From Eucalyptus grandis (taxonomy: Eukaryota > Streptophyta > Magnoliopsida > Myrtales > Myrtaceae): a stretch of DNA of 64,000 bases. Of the stretch, positions 22,960-35,269 are shown piece after piece. The notes beneath the pieces were generated by a model. That model was not told the DNA's origin. It searched no databases and saw only the letters and a program-made list of their open reading frames with translations. The stretch is taken from the NCBI RefSeq assembly GCF_016545825.1, contig NC_052612.1, forward strand, positions 42,453,738-42,517,737, read 5' to 3'. Position 1 is the stretch's first letter. Each line of letters starts with the position of its first letter. A program made the position numbers and the translations under genes.

Positions 22960-23121
22960 GCACCACTGGCTCAGGTGGCTTTGCTGGGTAGGCTCCAGAC
23001 CTCCACGGGGAGGTTGGGAGTTCGAAACCCCTGCAACGTTGCAGGGAGGCTTGTGGATCATTAAGCGATTTAAGCGTAGCGTCACTGGGGTTTACGGCAC
23101 TGTCCATGAGCCCTTAATTGG
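22960..23121 (+). mobile_element. tRNA-derived SINE
   Basis: The element shows an internal RNA polymerase III promoter: an A box like TGGCTCAGGTGG at 22966-22977 and a B box like GAGTTCGAAACCC at 23018-23030, about 40 bp apart as in tRNA genes. The body runs on for about 90 bp and ends in an A-rich tail at about 23121-23131. A T run of about 20 precedes it. The sequence does not fold as a full tRNA by eye, so a SINE is preferred over a tRNA gene. Confidence 0.65.
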
Positions 23122-23643
23122 AAAAAAAAAAATTCTATAAAAAAAGTGATTATGGAAATATATTCTATTAACTAAAGAAGGCGTTCCGCAGAAGATTTAA
23201 CTTTGACCTAACTTCCGCCGCCCAGCAATAGCATCGCACGGAATGGATAATGACAATTACCCCAGGGGACGCTGCGTTGACCTAATTTGACCCCGATCTC
23301 CCACGAGGGCCCCACTCATTCCTCCACGTCCGTCCGACGCGTCCCGCCCCTCCACGCTCCAATATGCGACTCTCTTTTATTTATTTTATTTTTATTTCAA
23401 TTGGACGGGGAAAATAAAATTTTAAAAATTATAAAAAGCAGCAAAAACACGCCAGAAGCGGACAAAAGACAACAAGAACCGAACCCCTCCAATTGCGTCA
23501 CCGAAAGAAAGCTCGATCGCCCCCTCAAAAGAAAAAAGAAAAAATTCTCTCTCTCTCTCTCCCCAATCGCGGCCGAAATCCGAATTCCGAAATTCCGAAA
23601 TTCCTCTCCTCCGTCGCGGATTCCCTCCGAGATCGTCCTTCAG

Positions 23644-25149
23644 GTGAGCTCCGATCCCGCCTCCTCCCTCGCTCCGATTCGGCGCCTGTTTCTCTCTCGA
23701 TGATCCCGCCGTCCTCCTCGCCGCGGTGAATCGGACGTGCTCCTCGTCGGTGGGTTTCCGGCGCTTCATGCATGGCGTTGTCGGTGGTTTTCTATTTCTC
23801 TCGTCCTCGTGTCTGCTTTTCCCGGCCGCCGGCGCTAGGGTTTTAGGGGAATCGGCGTCGCCGTGGGGGGCGATCGCGCGTTTTTCGGCCGCCGTGATCG
23901 GGCGCGGTCCCGCTCCCCCTCGCGAAACCCTAGGGCTCCCGTTTCCCGTGTCGGGGAGTCGTGCGGCTCCGCGATCGGATTCCGTTTTGGCTGAGTAGTA
24001 GGGAAAAGTAGTCGGAACGACGGTTTCTTGAGTAGTTCTGGTTTTGTGTGAGGCGTTTTGTAGCTAGATGGAAGCGGATGATCCCGTGGGAATCGGAGAC
24101 CGTTAGTGATGGTTTTTCTCGGTGTGGTGACGGTCTTACGGCTTTTTCAGGGTTTGGAGATTCTATTCATGATGTAAGGTTGCATGAGTTATGGGATTCT
24201 AGGCGGGGTGGCAGAGGCCAATTACGGAAATTACGGAAATTACGTTTTCTCACTTTCTCGCGAGAGGAGATATCTATATCTCATCCGTAGAGAGTACATA
24301 CGCACTTAATAATGTCGTGATCGCGACTTAGCTCTCCAAGTTAAATTAAAAACTTTGCTTTTTACACGTCGACGATAATTTTAAGATAACAATTTATTGC
24401 TGGCGATATGTTTAAGGCTAATACCATTTCTAATACAGGATCGAATGCAATGGGACGGCAGAGGGTTCAGTCCACTTAGAAGGATAAGGTTGTTTTTTTT
24501 ATGTAATTTGTTATTTGAAAAGAGTTCTCTGTGATTTTGGATGCTTGACTGACAGAATCATGCCAATGACCCAAATGAGTTTCAGCATAAGAAGAAATAA
24601 ACCATTAGAATGATTCTCTTGACCTCAACTTCTTGAGTATATTTGTTCACACGGTGCACGCGAAATGTCTGGAAAACAGGAAGCCCTACAATCAGCAGTT
24701 ACTACAACTAAAAGATTAAAAAAAAAAAAAAACCTTTATTTCAATTTCTGTTTTCTCACTTCTAAGTTAATCATGTCTTTATGTACCATATTTGTACTTT
24801 TTTCTGTTTTAGTGGAGGAGTTTCCTGTGAAGTTGCCTTTGTTGCGATCTGTGATGGTCTAGATCATTTGCTTCTCCGTTCAATGAATCTTTCCTGGAGG
24901 ATAACTTTTTCTATGATTAGATGAAATTTCTAAAAGTTTGGATGATTTTGCTGCCTTAGTTATTACATTCAAGAAGCAATTGATGTCCCCTTGCACTTCA
25001 TATTCCACATTCTGCTTATGATTTGTTACTGATTCTGTGGGTGTTTTTTTTGCTTTCCTGCATTTGGTTGCAGTTTTCTACTTGCTGACATATTGTAATC
25101 CTAACATGAAGATCTGAACTTTGTCCGTCTTTCAATGTGGCTCTAGCAG
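23644..25149 (+). other. Probable 5' UTR intron of the TIGR01589-family gene
   Basis: A pyrimidine-rich leader (about 23400-23643) ends in CAG followed by GTGAGC, and a TCTAGCAG acceptor at 25142-25149 lies 55 bp before the start codon. Spliced together these give a leader without the long GC-rich stretch between. Open frames at 23726-24290 lie inside this intron and do not resemble a known protein. The assignment rests on splice-site quality only. Confidence 0.5.
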
Positions 25150-25204
25150 ACAATTTCTGCAATCTACACTTTACTTTCCACCAGTAACCATAGAACCTTC
25201 AAGC

Positions 25205-28200
25205 ATGTCAAGTGGAGCGGTTAGAAGAGTCTCACGTCAAGATATACAACTGGTAAGCCGGAAAATGAGTTTTTAACTCTACGTGATCTATTTGTCAATT
25301 TTTCATATCATTCAGAGACTCTTGATGTAGAAGTCTGATATTTTTCTGCCTGATGTTTCTCTTTGACAGGTTCAAAACCTGATTGAACGATGTCTACAGC
25401 TTTACATGAACCAGAAGGAAGTTGTGGATACACTGTTGGCGCAGGCAAAAATTGATCCTGGTTTTACTGAACTTGGTACCCAACCTATTTTACTTTTTAC
25501 TGATTGTTGCATCGACATTTGTTTTACCTGAGTCATGTAGGCATCGTGTAAAGACATCACGCTATGCCAGTCACCGGCATTTTGTTGATATGTTGGAGGC
25601 ATTTATAGCGTATCCTGAGAGCATTAGGTAATATGTTGGAGGCATTTGTAGTGTATCCTGAACACAATCAGATGTGTTTGCATGTGGAAAATTCTTCATG
25701 GCTATTAGTTTGAAATGATGTAAAGGTTAGACTTAGACCTTAAGTTCCATCAAGATCGAAGGTGCTGACGTGTTATTTTTTTCTTTATGGAGAATTGTTT
25801 GGAGAAATAATGTGAACAATCTGAGATGCTTCTAAACATCCCAAGACATTTCTACTCATTTCCTATATGCACTTAGAGGAAACCCCTTGTTTCCCAAGAA
25901 TTTTCAGCATCCTGTGTGAGAATTTTAACGGATGAATGTCACCATTGAAGTTGAAGTCGAAAGCATGTGATTATTAGGGATTATCTTTCCTCATGAAAGC
26001 TCTTTCGTTTCTTTCCGCAGCAGGCGATATGTTATTTCTTGGTTTTTTTTGGGGGCGGGGTATGTAACTAAATGTCCTTCTGTCCTTTACTGCTTATTTC
26101 CAAGCCTGCTCCCTGACTGAAAGAGAACCTGGCAAATAAATAGTGGGGCTTGCATGGGGAAGTTTCCTGAGTTATCGCTTTAAGAGAATTGCAAGTGATG
26201 GCTCCTGTTGCTTCAATATGAAGATGACAATATATAGACATGGCCAAGATCCTCTCCTTTTGCTTATCTGTAGTTGAGGAATCCCTATGTGCTTTCTGGG
26301 GAATGAAGACCAATTTAGACAGCTTTTCTGTTTTCTTCCCTGAAAATTAGGGCAGAGGAAGATACTTTTTTCCTGAGGTATCTGGCCTCTCATAAAGTAC
26401 TTTTCTATGTTTGCTTGAGAATATTGAATTTGACCAAATCTCCGACTGCCTAGTCCTGAACTTTAGCGTTCACAATTTAACTTGGGGCTGTACAGCAGAA
26501 TAAAGATTTTAAGCAATGTCCCTCTTTCATATCGTGGATATTGTTTTTGAGCTGATAATCCAGTAGATGTGGTATCCTATTAAGATAGGAAGCAGCAGAA
26601 CAGACCAACTCCATCTCTGGCAGGGAAAACTGTATTGGAAATTTCAGTTTGTCCCTACATCACCAATGGTCTTGTCATTGAAATGCAGAAATTGGGCATT
26701 TTTCTTAATTGGGTATAATCTAATGCATTTTGAATCCGTCAGCATATTTACAAGGCTTAGATATTTATGGATTATGGATTTGAGACCTAGCCATGATGAT
26801 TGATCTTCAGAGTTTTCTCTCAAGCTTTATTTTCTTTTTTTATTGGTTTATCTATTCAAGGAGACATCATGAAAATGTAACATCACTATCTTCTTATTCT
26901 GTGTGGTCTGAGAAATTGAGTTCTTAAAACTTGAGAACATCAAAGGGTTAGTAGTCTAATTATTTCTATATCTACTTGATGTAACATAATTTCCCAAAAG
27001 CAGTTATGGCCAGATGAAAATATCTAGCTGTATAATGGTTGGACAAAACAACTGAGTAGAGCAACAGTGATGTCATGTTTGTAGTTTTAGTATTCAATCA
27101 TGCGTTTCCTAATGAGTATTTGCTTATTATCTGCTTTTTCGGTGGCTGCTAACTTTTAAAATTTGAGTTTTATGACATTCGGAAAAGGCATACTGTTCTG
27201 GTTGCAAGAGTCCTATTCAGATAGGTCTTTCAATAGTAAAATACTATTTGTTGATTTTTTTCAGTCTGGCAAAAGCTGGAGGAGGAGAACCGAGATTTTT
27301 TCAACGCCTATTACTTGAGATTGATGGTAAAACAGCAGATATTGGAATTCAACAAGTTGCTTGAGCAACAGGTTCAATTGATGCGGCAGATGCAATCTAG
27401 TGGAGCGTCTGCTCTTCCAACTTCTAATGGAACTCATATGCCAACATGTAAGATTGCATCTACTATGGTTTTGTTTCTGTTGACTGTGATGAACACTTTC
27501 CGTGGTTACCGTGATATTCAGGATAAGTTTGTTGTCTACCCTCAAATAATATGTTTATTTTTATGGTCAAACAAATGATATTTGAAGTGTGCAAATTTGC
27601 ATTTGAAACTCTTATTCTGTTGTTATCTTATAGTATTATTACCGAGGTTAGTGGTTTTTTTTTTTAAGTATTATTTTTTAAATAAATAAAATTATTTATT
27701 TATTTATTTAAATTTTGTTGTCGTTGTTGGTCGTGCATATGGTCTCATATGGGTGAATCCGAGGAACAAATGTTGTTTTATGAGGTGAACCTTTTAAATG
27801 TCTCTGCTTATTGGCTTAGAACTTTTAATGTAGATTGTTCTCTCCCTTTGTTTCTGCTCTTTTTGTGGGGGAAAGAAGCAGATAATTTAAAAGAGAAAAA
27901 CTGTTGAAATGGAAAGAGCAGATGTTTATTCACGGCTAAATTCCGTTCACATTGATCATTTCTGCTTTTTACATCTTCTGGGTTTTACATCTTGCAAGTT
28001 CCACTCCCCAACCCGCCCGCAGCCCACCCTCCTTTTCCGTTGTTTAATTCATACCTTACTCTACTAATATTACTTGGCAATGCGTTTAACAGTGCCTCAG
28101 AATCCAGCATGCTATGCGACAGGACCAGCATTGGGTGCGGAAAACATTCAGCGACCCCTTGCTTCTGGTTTAACTAATGCATTCACCAATGGTGGCCCAC

Positions 28201-28994
28201 CACTACCTACAAGTTTGCACGCTGCAATGCAAATGTCTGCTCATGCCAGTAGGATTGATGCTCCACCTAATATGCTTTCTAGTCAGACCTCAAACATGGG
28301 GGGTCTGGTGCAAGGGATTAATGGGGGAATGATTAAAACTGAAGCTGGCTATTCTGGTGCTTCACCGTACATGTTTGGCTCTGATCACAGTGTCCTGGAA
28401 ACACGCCCACCTATTGGCGACACATCTGTTGCATCTTTCAGTAGTGTAGACTCTACATCGCAACCCATCAATGAAGCCCTTTTGGATGCAGACAGTTCTT
28501 CATTTGGTTTTTTGGGTCAAATCCCCAGAAATTTCAGTCTATCAGACCTGACAGCGGACTTCTCTCAAAGTTCTGGTTTGTCCGGTTTGTCCTTTTCTCT
28601 TTCCATGTGTGGCTAGATTTGATCTTACATCATCCTTTTGGCATATTAATGTCCACTGAGATCCAACTTTTCCTAGACTTGAGAATTGTTAGTCTCGCTA
28701 CATATGTGTCAATAGTTTGCTTTGCAATAGCCTCATGAATAACACTTCTGGCTCTAAATTTGTTCAGATATACTGGAGAGCTATCCTCGTTCACCTTTCT
28801 TAGCAACAGATAATGAGAACTTTCTGGATTCTCGTGAAAGGGGAGAACAAGGTAAGTATCCTCTGGCTCTATTTTAGGATTTGGTGCCATCCTGCAAAGA
28901 CCTATTCAGATAATATGTTGGTGTTACAGGAGACAACAGGCGGTTGGACCCTATATCAGAAAGCTTGAATTATGGAGATTTTGGCAGTGAATAG
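25205..28994 (+). CDS. Plant-specific TIGR01589-domain protein
   Basis: The protein has no known biochemical function. There are six coding exons: 25205-25252, 25370-25475, 27265-27447, 28093-28575, 28768-28851 and 28930-28994. All junctions keep frame with GT-AG sites and give 322 residues. Residues about 10-80 form the conserved domain: VSRQDIQLVQNLIERCLQLY, MNQKEVVDTLLAQAKIDPGF, WQKLEEENRDFFNAYYLRL and KQQILEFNKLLEQQ. The Leu/Gln-rich end of the domain may form a coiled coil. The rest (about residues 95-322) is Ser/Gly/Asn/Pro-rich and probably disordered, with a conserved-looking SFGFLGQIPRNFSLSDLTADF segment (split GFLGQIPRNFSLSDL). The start lies just ahead of the domain. In Arabidopsis I do not recall this gene between ARR9 and cystathionine beta-lyase, so it may be an insertion into the block or a loss there. 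Confidence 0.88.
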
Positions 28995-30566
28995 CAACTA
29001 TTTGAACGGTACGTTGTTGCTGATCATGCTGTATATAGGGTCCTTGTTTTTTGGATGGATGAGAGCATGTTACCCTGAGCTGGAACTCTTTTTCCTAAGC
29101 TCGTGTCACTTGTTTTGTGTTTACAAGCAGGTATATCGTCATCGTAGGAGAAGAGAGTGTGTACATAGTCACTTAGGAGGAAGATGCTTAAGACTTGGTC
29201 CTCAAAGACATCGATTGTTTTGTAAAAAAAGAATTGCTGACTGACATCCCGGAGTAGTGATGATGACGATGGGAGCACACTTGTCCTCGAAGAAACAGAG
29301 ATGAATAATGTGGGAACATGGACCCATATATGACTCCGGAATTCTCATCGAGATGAATTATCTAGGCTTGTACTAGGATTCATTTACTGTGCTGCGTTTG
29401 GTGTGTTGAAGGCTTAGCGTCTGTGATTTGACTGCTTCTTTTAGGTATACTCACACAGGTTTTGATGTGACTGATGGTTTGCATTTCCTTTTGTGCTCCC
29501 TGTTGGCATTTTGTAATTGTTTGATATGGTGTCAAATGTATATATCAGTTTGGTACTTTTGGGGAGAGATTTAAACAGGTGGTTTTGTTGTTCTTCCGTT
29601 GCTTCCCTCCGTGTTCTTTTCATTCACCTGAGGCATGGTTCCTGCATGAGCTTTCGTTTTCTTCCAAGCGTCGAAGGAGTTGGGGCTCTTGACTAGGCTG
29701 GGAAGCGCATGCGTCGGCCTACTTTTTGATGTGATTTAGAAATCAAAGTAAATCAAACCGTATCGTAATTAGGAACAAAAACAAAATTAGTTTTTGCAAT
29801 TGATTTCATTGGAAAACGAACTGAACCATTTTTCTTTGTTTTTTTTTTTTTTTTTTTTTTTTTTTTTGTTTTTAATTCGCCATACTAGCTTAGGAGCATT
29901 TACTTCAAGAACAAACCGAAAGTCTGCACTTAACAATACATAAATTGGCAACAAATGGAAGTAAAACCTCCTTCGAATTTAAAAACAATTAGACTCTTCA
30001 TAGGGAAGTGGGCAAAGCACTCGAGATTAACAGGTCATACATTTTAAGTTATAAAAATTTGGGCCAGTTTGGTTTAGTTTGTGAACCATTTTCTCGAAAA
30101 CGTCCTCTTCAGCCAAACCAAATAGCAGAAAACAGTGCTTCGGTTTGGTTAAATGGTTCGAAACGTTTTCTGCTAACCCATACCCACGATCATGTACCGG
30201 AGAGGAGTTAAATAAGAGTTCTCGGTAGATCAAGCCATGTCTTGTTGGAAAGAATTGTCTTGAAACCTTCCGTTGCTCCCCCAGAGTGGTAAAACAACCA
30301 CCCAGAGGTGAACACTACTTTTACCAAAAAGAAAATATGGCGAGAACCGGAAGCAATAGCTTACATAGACAAATCCTGCTCCCTCTCTCGTACTCGTGGC
30401 TAAACTCATTTTCTTTGTGGTAGAGAGCAACGGCCAAAGTAAGAATCACTGGGAAGCAGGGAACCATAACTTTGACATCATTTTCAGAGTTATTACACTA
30501 GGAATAGAAGCCAGGGCCCAGGACAGGGCAAAGCACCTACGAGATTTCCCAATTTGGGGCAAGCAA
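28995..30566. other. Convergent intergenic region
   Basis: It holds the 3' UTR of the TIGR01589 gene (probably to about 29600) and that of the cystathionine beta-lyase gene on the other strand. A T run of about 30 lies at 29838-29868. Segments near 30065-30170 contain repeated GGTTTGGTTTA and its complement and can pair with each other. No further gene is supported. Confidence 0.5.
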
Positions 30567-33500
30567 CTAAGCTGGTCCAGTCCTAAGAGCAGTGTCCAAA
30601 TCAGATATCAGATCACTCACGTCCTCGATTCCCACAGATATTCGAATGAGATCCTCTGTCAGGCCCCGAGCTTCACGGACCATGGCCGGTATGCTGGCAT
30701 GGGACATAAAGCATGGCATGCTGATGAGGGACTTCACGCTCCCTGTCAATCAAATTCAACAAGTGAAAATTCAAGTTACCCCCAACGGTGGTTGTGAGCA
30801 CCGGTTGGCACAGTCCACACACAATCCAATTAAAGCATTCAAAATGTTCATTTCATGTGTGCATAACTAAGACATGACATGTTCCAAATTTTCGATCCAC
30901 TTAGTTTAGGAAACAGATTCTTCTGCAATTTTAATCAACTGAAAGGTGACTGCAGGTGACTGCATCACATTTCTATGGATTTTTTATTTTTTATTTTTTT
31001 TACTTTACTGAATGGGGACTGAATTGGGACTAGCTAGATCCCATAAGTATTAACCATAAATCTGTTAAGGACCAGCTGCCAATGATATTTTGAACTTGAG
31101 GTTATATAAGATGAGAAAGAACTAAGCCAGACTCACTCTAAGAAGCAGATTACAAACACCGAGTTGTGTATGTTGCTTCACAAATGTTATGTTGAAAGAC
31201 AAAGTAGCGCAATATTTTACTATGCTATCTTTACGATGAAAGGAACTAACTACACAGAATGGTAAGAATTTAATGCAATTGTCCACCATATTTACTGCAA
31301 AAATCCACCAAGTTCACTTAAAGATGAAACTGCTAGAGTTTGGAGCAAGTTTAGTTCAGGGAAATTACCAAAACTAACAGTTATACTGAAGTACTTGGTG
31401 GTCTCAACAATATGCTTTGACAGTGCCACTGATCCTGTTAAAAAGCTAAACACAGATCCAGCACCCTTAGCCTGCAATGACAATTAAGGTCAATATGGAT
31501 TCTTCAGCACCAAAGTGGAAGTCTCAGTTCCACTGAGTACCTGAGTGTAGTGCAAGGCACGCCCAGGATGATCAGGGAGACCAGCATAATTGACTTTCTT
31601 TACTCGGGGATGGGAAGATAGAAACTCGGCTATTTTCTGTGCATTCTCCTGCCCAAAGATGTATATTGGTTTCAAGATTAAATTTCTAGGCATGCTTAGA
31701 TTAGCATACTGGATGCTAATTCAAATGAAAGTGGGAAAAGCACAATCAACAGAAAAAGCAGGTATAGTCTTAAAGCAGACTCGAAGCTGCACCTGTTGCT
31801 TCTCAATCCGTAGAGCCATGGTCTTAATACCTCGCAAGCAGATCCAACAGTCAAATGGAGCTAGACCAGAACCTTCGGCATTTTGGAGGAAATATAGCTG
31901 TTTTGCCAAGCTGGAACACATGAAAACAGGGAAATAAAACAAGAAAAATTTTGTAAGGGTTGACAGGGGCAAAAGTCAGCAACAACCAAATGTCAGAAGG
32001 TAAATAAATCTAAGAAAAGCATTTTGACACCAAGCTAACATCATCCAGTGGACTATGGCATATTTATGCAACTCCCCACATGAGGATGTGTTCCATTGGA
32101 AAGATAAGAATTTCATGCAATCCAAATTTGATAATGCAAATACCATATGGAACATAATAGGTGCTTTCACCAAGAGACTGGTTGGAGAATAAACTGAAAT
32201 TACACCAGCAATACCAAAGGCAAGAGACTTGGAATGAAACACATGATGCCAGAGATCCAGATAGAAATGGTGCCAAGCAATATAAAAAACATGTGCAACA
32301 AATGAAGTTTCAAGTTCAGTTAACTCTGGGATATTATCTTAAAACTTAAAGTTCAGATAACCAATTACTGAAAAGCCCATCCAGAAAGGGAAATCATGGT
32401 AACTAAGTACTTAATTATCCGAACATTGAACTTTCATACAGAAGACCAATACATGGAAAGCTTGTATTAAAGTGCAAATCTGGTAATACAGTTTTTTCCT
32501 TTTTGCCAGACTATTAAGCAAAGTTAAAGCATGTAAACAGATAATTGTCTGCATCAAGGACTTCAAAAGGGGTTTTGCAAGAAGCAATTTAGGGACTTGA
32601 AGAAAACCGATGTTGAAGCCGCTAACTTTTCACATCTAACAGTAGCACCTAACAGTAATCAAGATTAAAAAATTGACTTCCAGATCTACAGCCGTACAGA
32701 TACCGAGGTGGGTTTCCTCTATTCATAACTATTTGCATATGCCTTCTCAAGAGAACTAGTTTCGTGTTTGCAGTTCTTACCTTTCCCCTTTCACCGCAAG
32801 CACACCCGCCATGACATCACTATGCCCAGATATGAATTTAGTGGCAGAATGCATTACAATATCTGAAAGAAAGGACACATACAAATAAGCAACATGCAAT
32901 TTGCATTGGGTACATATTCATATAACATCTACTGCAAAATCTGGCCACCTGCTCCCAGTTCCAGTGGTTGTGATAATACAGGTGACATGATACTATTATC
33001 CACCAATACAAGGGCACCATGAGCATGAGCTATCTCCGCTATTTTCTAGAAGGCACAAAAAAAAGAAGCATTTTTCCATCAGAGATATGCAACAGGACAG
33101 TACTCTCAAAGAAACAAGAAATCAAGTAAAGAGCCAGAAAAATATGCTGTATAAATTGTAAATGCATCCACAGTCTGCATTACATACCATGCGTGATAAG
33201 GATTTTGCCATTTGTTAACAAGAAAACATTCCTATTTGTTTACGGGTAAGAGGAGTATTTTTCGAAGACAGAATTGATATTCCTTGACCTCATTGCAAAA
33301 GACCTACTAATAGAAACTTTACGGGCATAACGAATGTTAACTTTACAAATTACTAACAGCACTGACAGTATGAAGCAAGGGCTCTAGTGTATGAATAGGA
33401 CCTCAATATCCACATTATTTATGAACATGCACATATTTTATCCAATGTTTGCATTAGAATTTACACGAGTTCAACCACCTTTTCTCATATATAAGTCGCT

Positions 33501-35111
33501 TGACAAAGATTAGAACTCATGCTGCTACTTAAGAATTTTCAAGCAAATTTTCAGAAAAAAGACAACAATTTTGTGGGGAAAACTTAAAATGAATGCAAAC
33601 AAGCACTCGCATAGAAGTGCACATGGATGTGTATTCTAAAAGTACTTCTGCTATCCTGATATGCAAAGAAATCTGTGATGAAGGAGAGCACTTACTCGTA
33701 TATCCGAAATTTGTTGCCGTGGATTGGTGGGACTTTCTAACCAGACAAGCTTGGTGGAGGGACCAACAGCAGATGCCACCTCATGTAGATCACTTGTATT
33801 TACCCGCCTAAAACATTAATTTGGCAATTAAAATAGGTAAATTGTATTCAGAAGAAATGAACAAAAGTAGAAATGAAACTGACTTCACCACAACTCCAGA
33901 TTTTGGAGTTACTTGGGACAACAGACGATCGGAACCACCATAAAGGTCATCTCCAGCAACAATTTCCTCACCTGCACATTTTTTTTGCCCACCCTGCTAA
34001 TTGGCACATGAAACAACAAAAAACATCTTCCAAGCAACCACAGAAAAGAAGGGAGAAAGAATGCCTTTGCACATATCCCAAAATTCATTTTCATCAAGCT
34101 GAGTACTTAGAAAAGAGAAGCGAAACATATAAAACAAAGCATGCAAAGAGTAACTACCATTTGAAAGGAGATGAGTGACGGCGGCCAAAGCAGCCATTCC
34201 ACTAGTGAAGCAAAATGCTCTATCGGCTTTGTCCAGCTTTGCGAGGAGGCTAAGGAATCCAAACATCCCTTAAACATAAGTAAGCTCAAGAAGAAAACAG
34301 AAGACTGCGAGATGCTTTGTCATAGCAAGTTGCGAATCTAGAAGCATCAAGCATGATCATACCTCTCTAGCGCATCCCGAGTGGGATTTCCACTCCTGGT
34401 GTAATCATAGGGACCATTTTCTGTGGCTGAAGGCTGCAAATTTTAGCTAGTTGAAAGTCATATAAGAAAGAATTCACTGCAGTATTTGCAATGTTACACG
34501 TACACACCAATACATTCCCCTTTCGAAAAAATTTCAATTTCATATTTCTTGGCTAAGCCCAATCAAATAGGAACAAGAAGGAGGCATCGATCACAGCAAG
34601 TTCCGACCGAATCTTACTTGCTTAAACGTAGCCGTTTGGTAAATCGGCGTGCTGATCGCCCCGTAAGGATCGAATTTGTTCTCGAAATTCATCAACAGCG
34701 TCGACACGCCGGGCTCCTTCACTTCGATTTCTGAAAGCACAACAGAACATCAGGCAAAAAAAAACAAAAGAGCAGGAGTCGCAGCTAAAAGACAATCAGA
34801 CAGAGGGAGGGAGGGAGGGAGGGAGGGAGGGAGAACACACCGGGAGAGCACTCGGCGACGCCATCGGCGACGGCGGAAGCGCTCACGTCCATGTCCCTAT
34901 CAATACAACACCTCAATCCCGGCTTCCTCGCCCGCGACACCAATCGCTTCCCCTTCCCCGCCGAACTCGCTCTCTCCTCGAATCGGAAGCTCAAAGGGAG
35001 CCTCGCCGCCGTCGCAAAACCCTGCGAAAAGCCAACCACCATCAGAGCCGCAATAAAACCAGCCGAGAACCGCGCGCCTCTATCCAACGCCATTTCGGTC
35101 GCGGAAACTCG

Positions 35112-35151
<40 letters not shown>

Positions 35152-35269
35152 CGTGAAACGAATGGGAAGAAGAGAGATCGGGGGATCGGTAATGACTCAC
35201 GCGATCGTCGAGCTCGGACGAGAGCGGGCTAAATGCGGCGGACCTCAGCGAAATGGAGGACAGAGACAT
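30567..35269 (-). CDS. CBL: Cystathionine beta-lyase, plastid
   Basis: This is a pyridoxal-phosphate enzyme that splits cystathionine to homocysteine, pyruvate and ammonia in plastid methionine synthesis. Thirteen exons on the minus strand: 35269-35201, 35021-34841, 34730-34618, 34433-34363, 34249-34158, 33971-33884, 33807-33696, 33045-32949, 32862-32781, 31910-31793, 31648-31541, 31471-31369, 30742-30567. They join in frame to 469 residues. Residues 1 to about 70 are rich in Ser, Arg and Ala and suit a plastid transit peptide. Catalytic features are [15 protein letters not shown] (about 130-144), [24 protein letters not shown] and [10 protein letters not shown], with K283 as the expected Schiff-base lysine. 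The C-terminus keeps [16 protein letters not shown] and the [14 protein letters not shown] motif. Similarity to Arabidopsis CBL is strong throughout, which separates it from cystathionine gamma-synthase. It lies next to CAP-D2 in the same orientation, as I recall for At3g57050 and At3g57060. Confidence 0.95.
34805..34833. repeat. (GGGA)n microsatellite in CBL intron 2
   Basis: About seven GGGA units lie immediately downstream (in gene direction) of the exon 2 donor. Read on the gene strand this is a TCCC pyrimidine tract. Confidence 0.85.
35114..35150. repeat. (GA)n microsatellite in CBL intron 1
   Basis: Eighteen GA units, read as CT on the gene strand, lie between CBL exons 1 and 2. Confidence 0.9.

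Noticed and set aside
22960..23035. tRNA gene
   Set aside because: A and B box motifs are present, but I could not form acceptor and anticodon stems, and a long body with an A tail follows, so a SINE is more likely.
23726..24290. ORFs of 80-90 codons upstream of the TIGR01589 gene
   Set aside because: They lie between a good donor and acceptor and are better explained as the 5' UTR intron; no protein family is recognised.
32949..33045. Apparent one-base insertion in CBL exon 8
   Set aside because: A first reading across the line break at 33000/33001 suggested an extra C; rereading and exon phase show the frame is intact.
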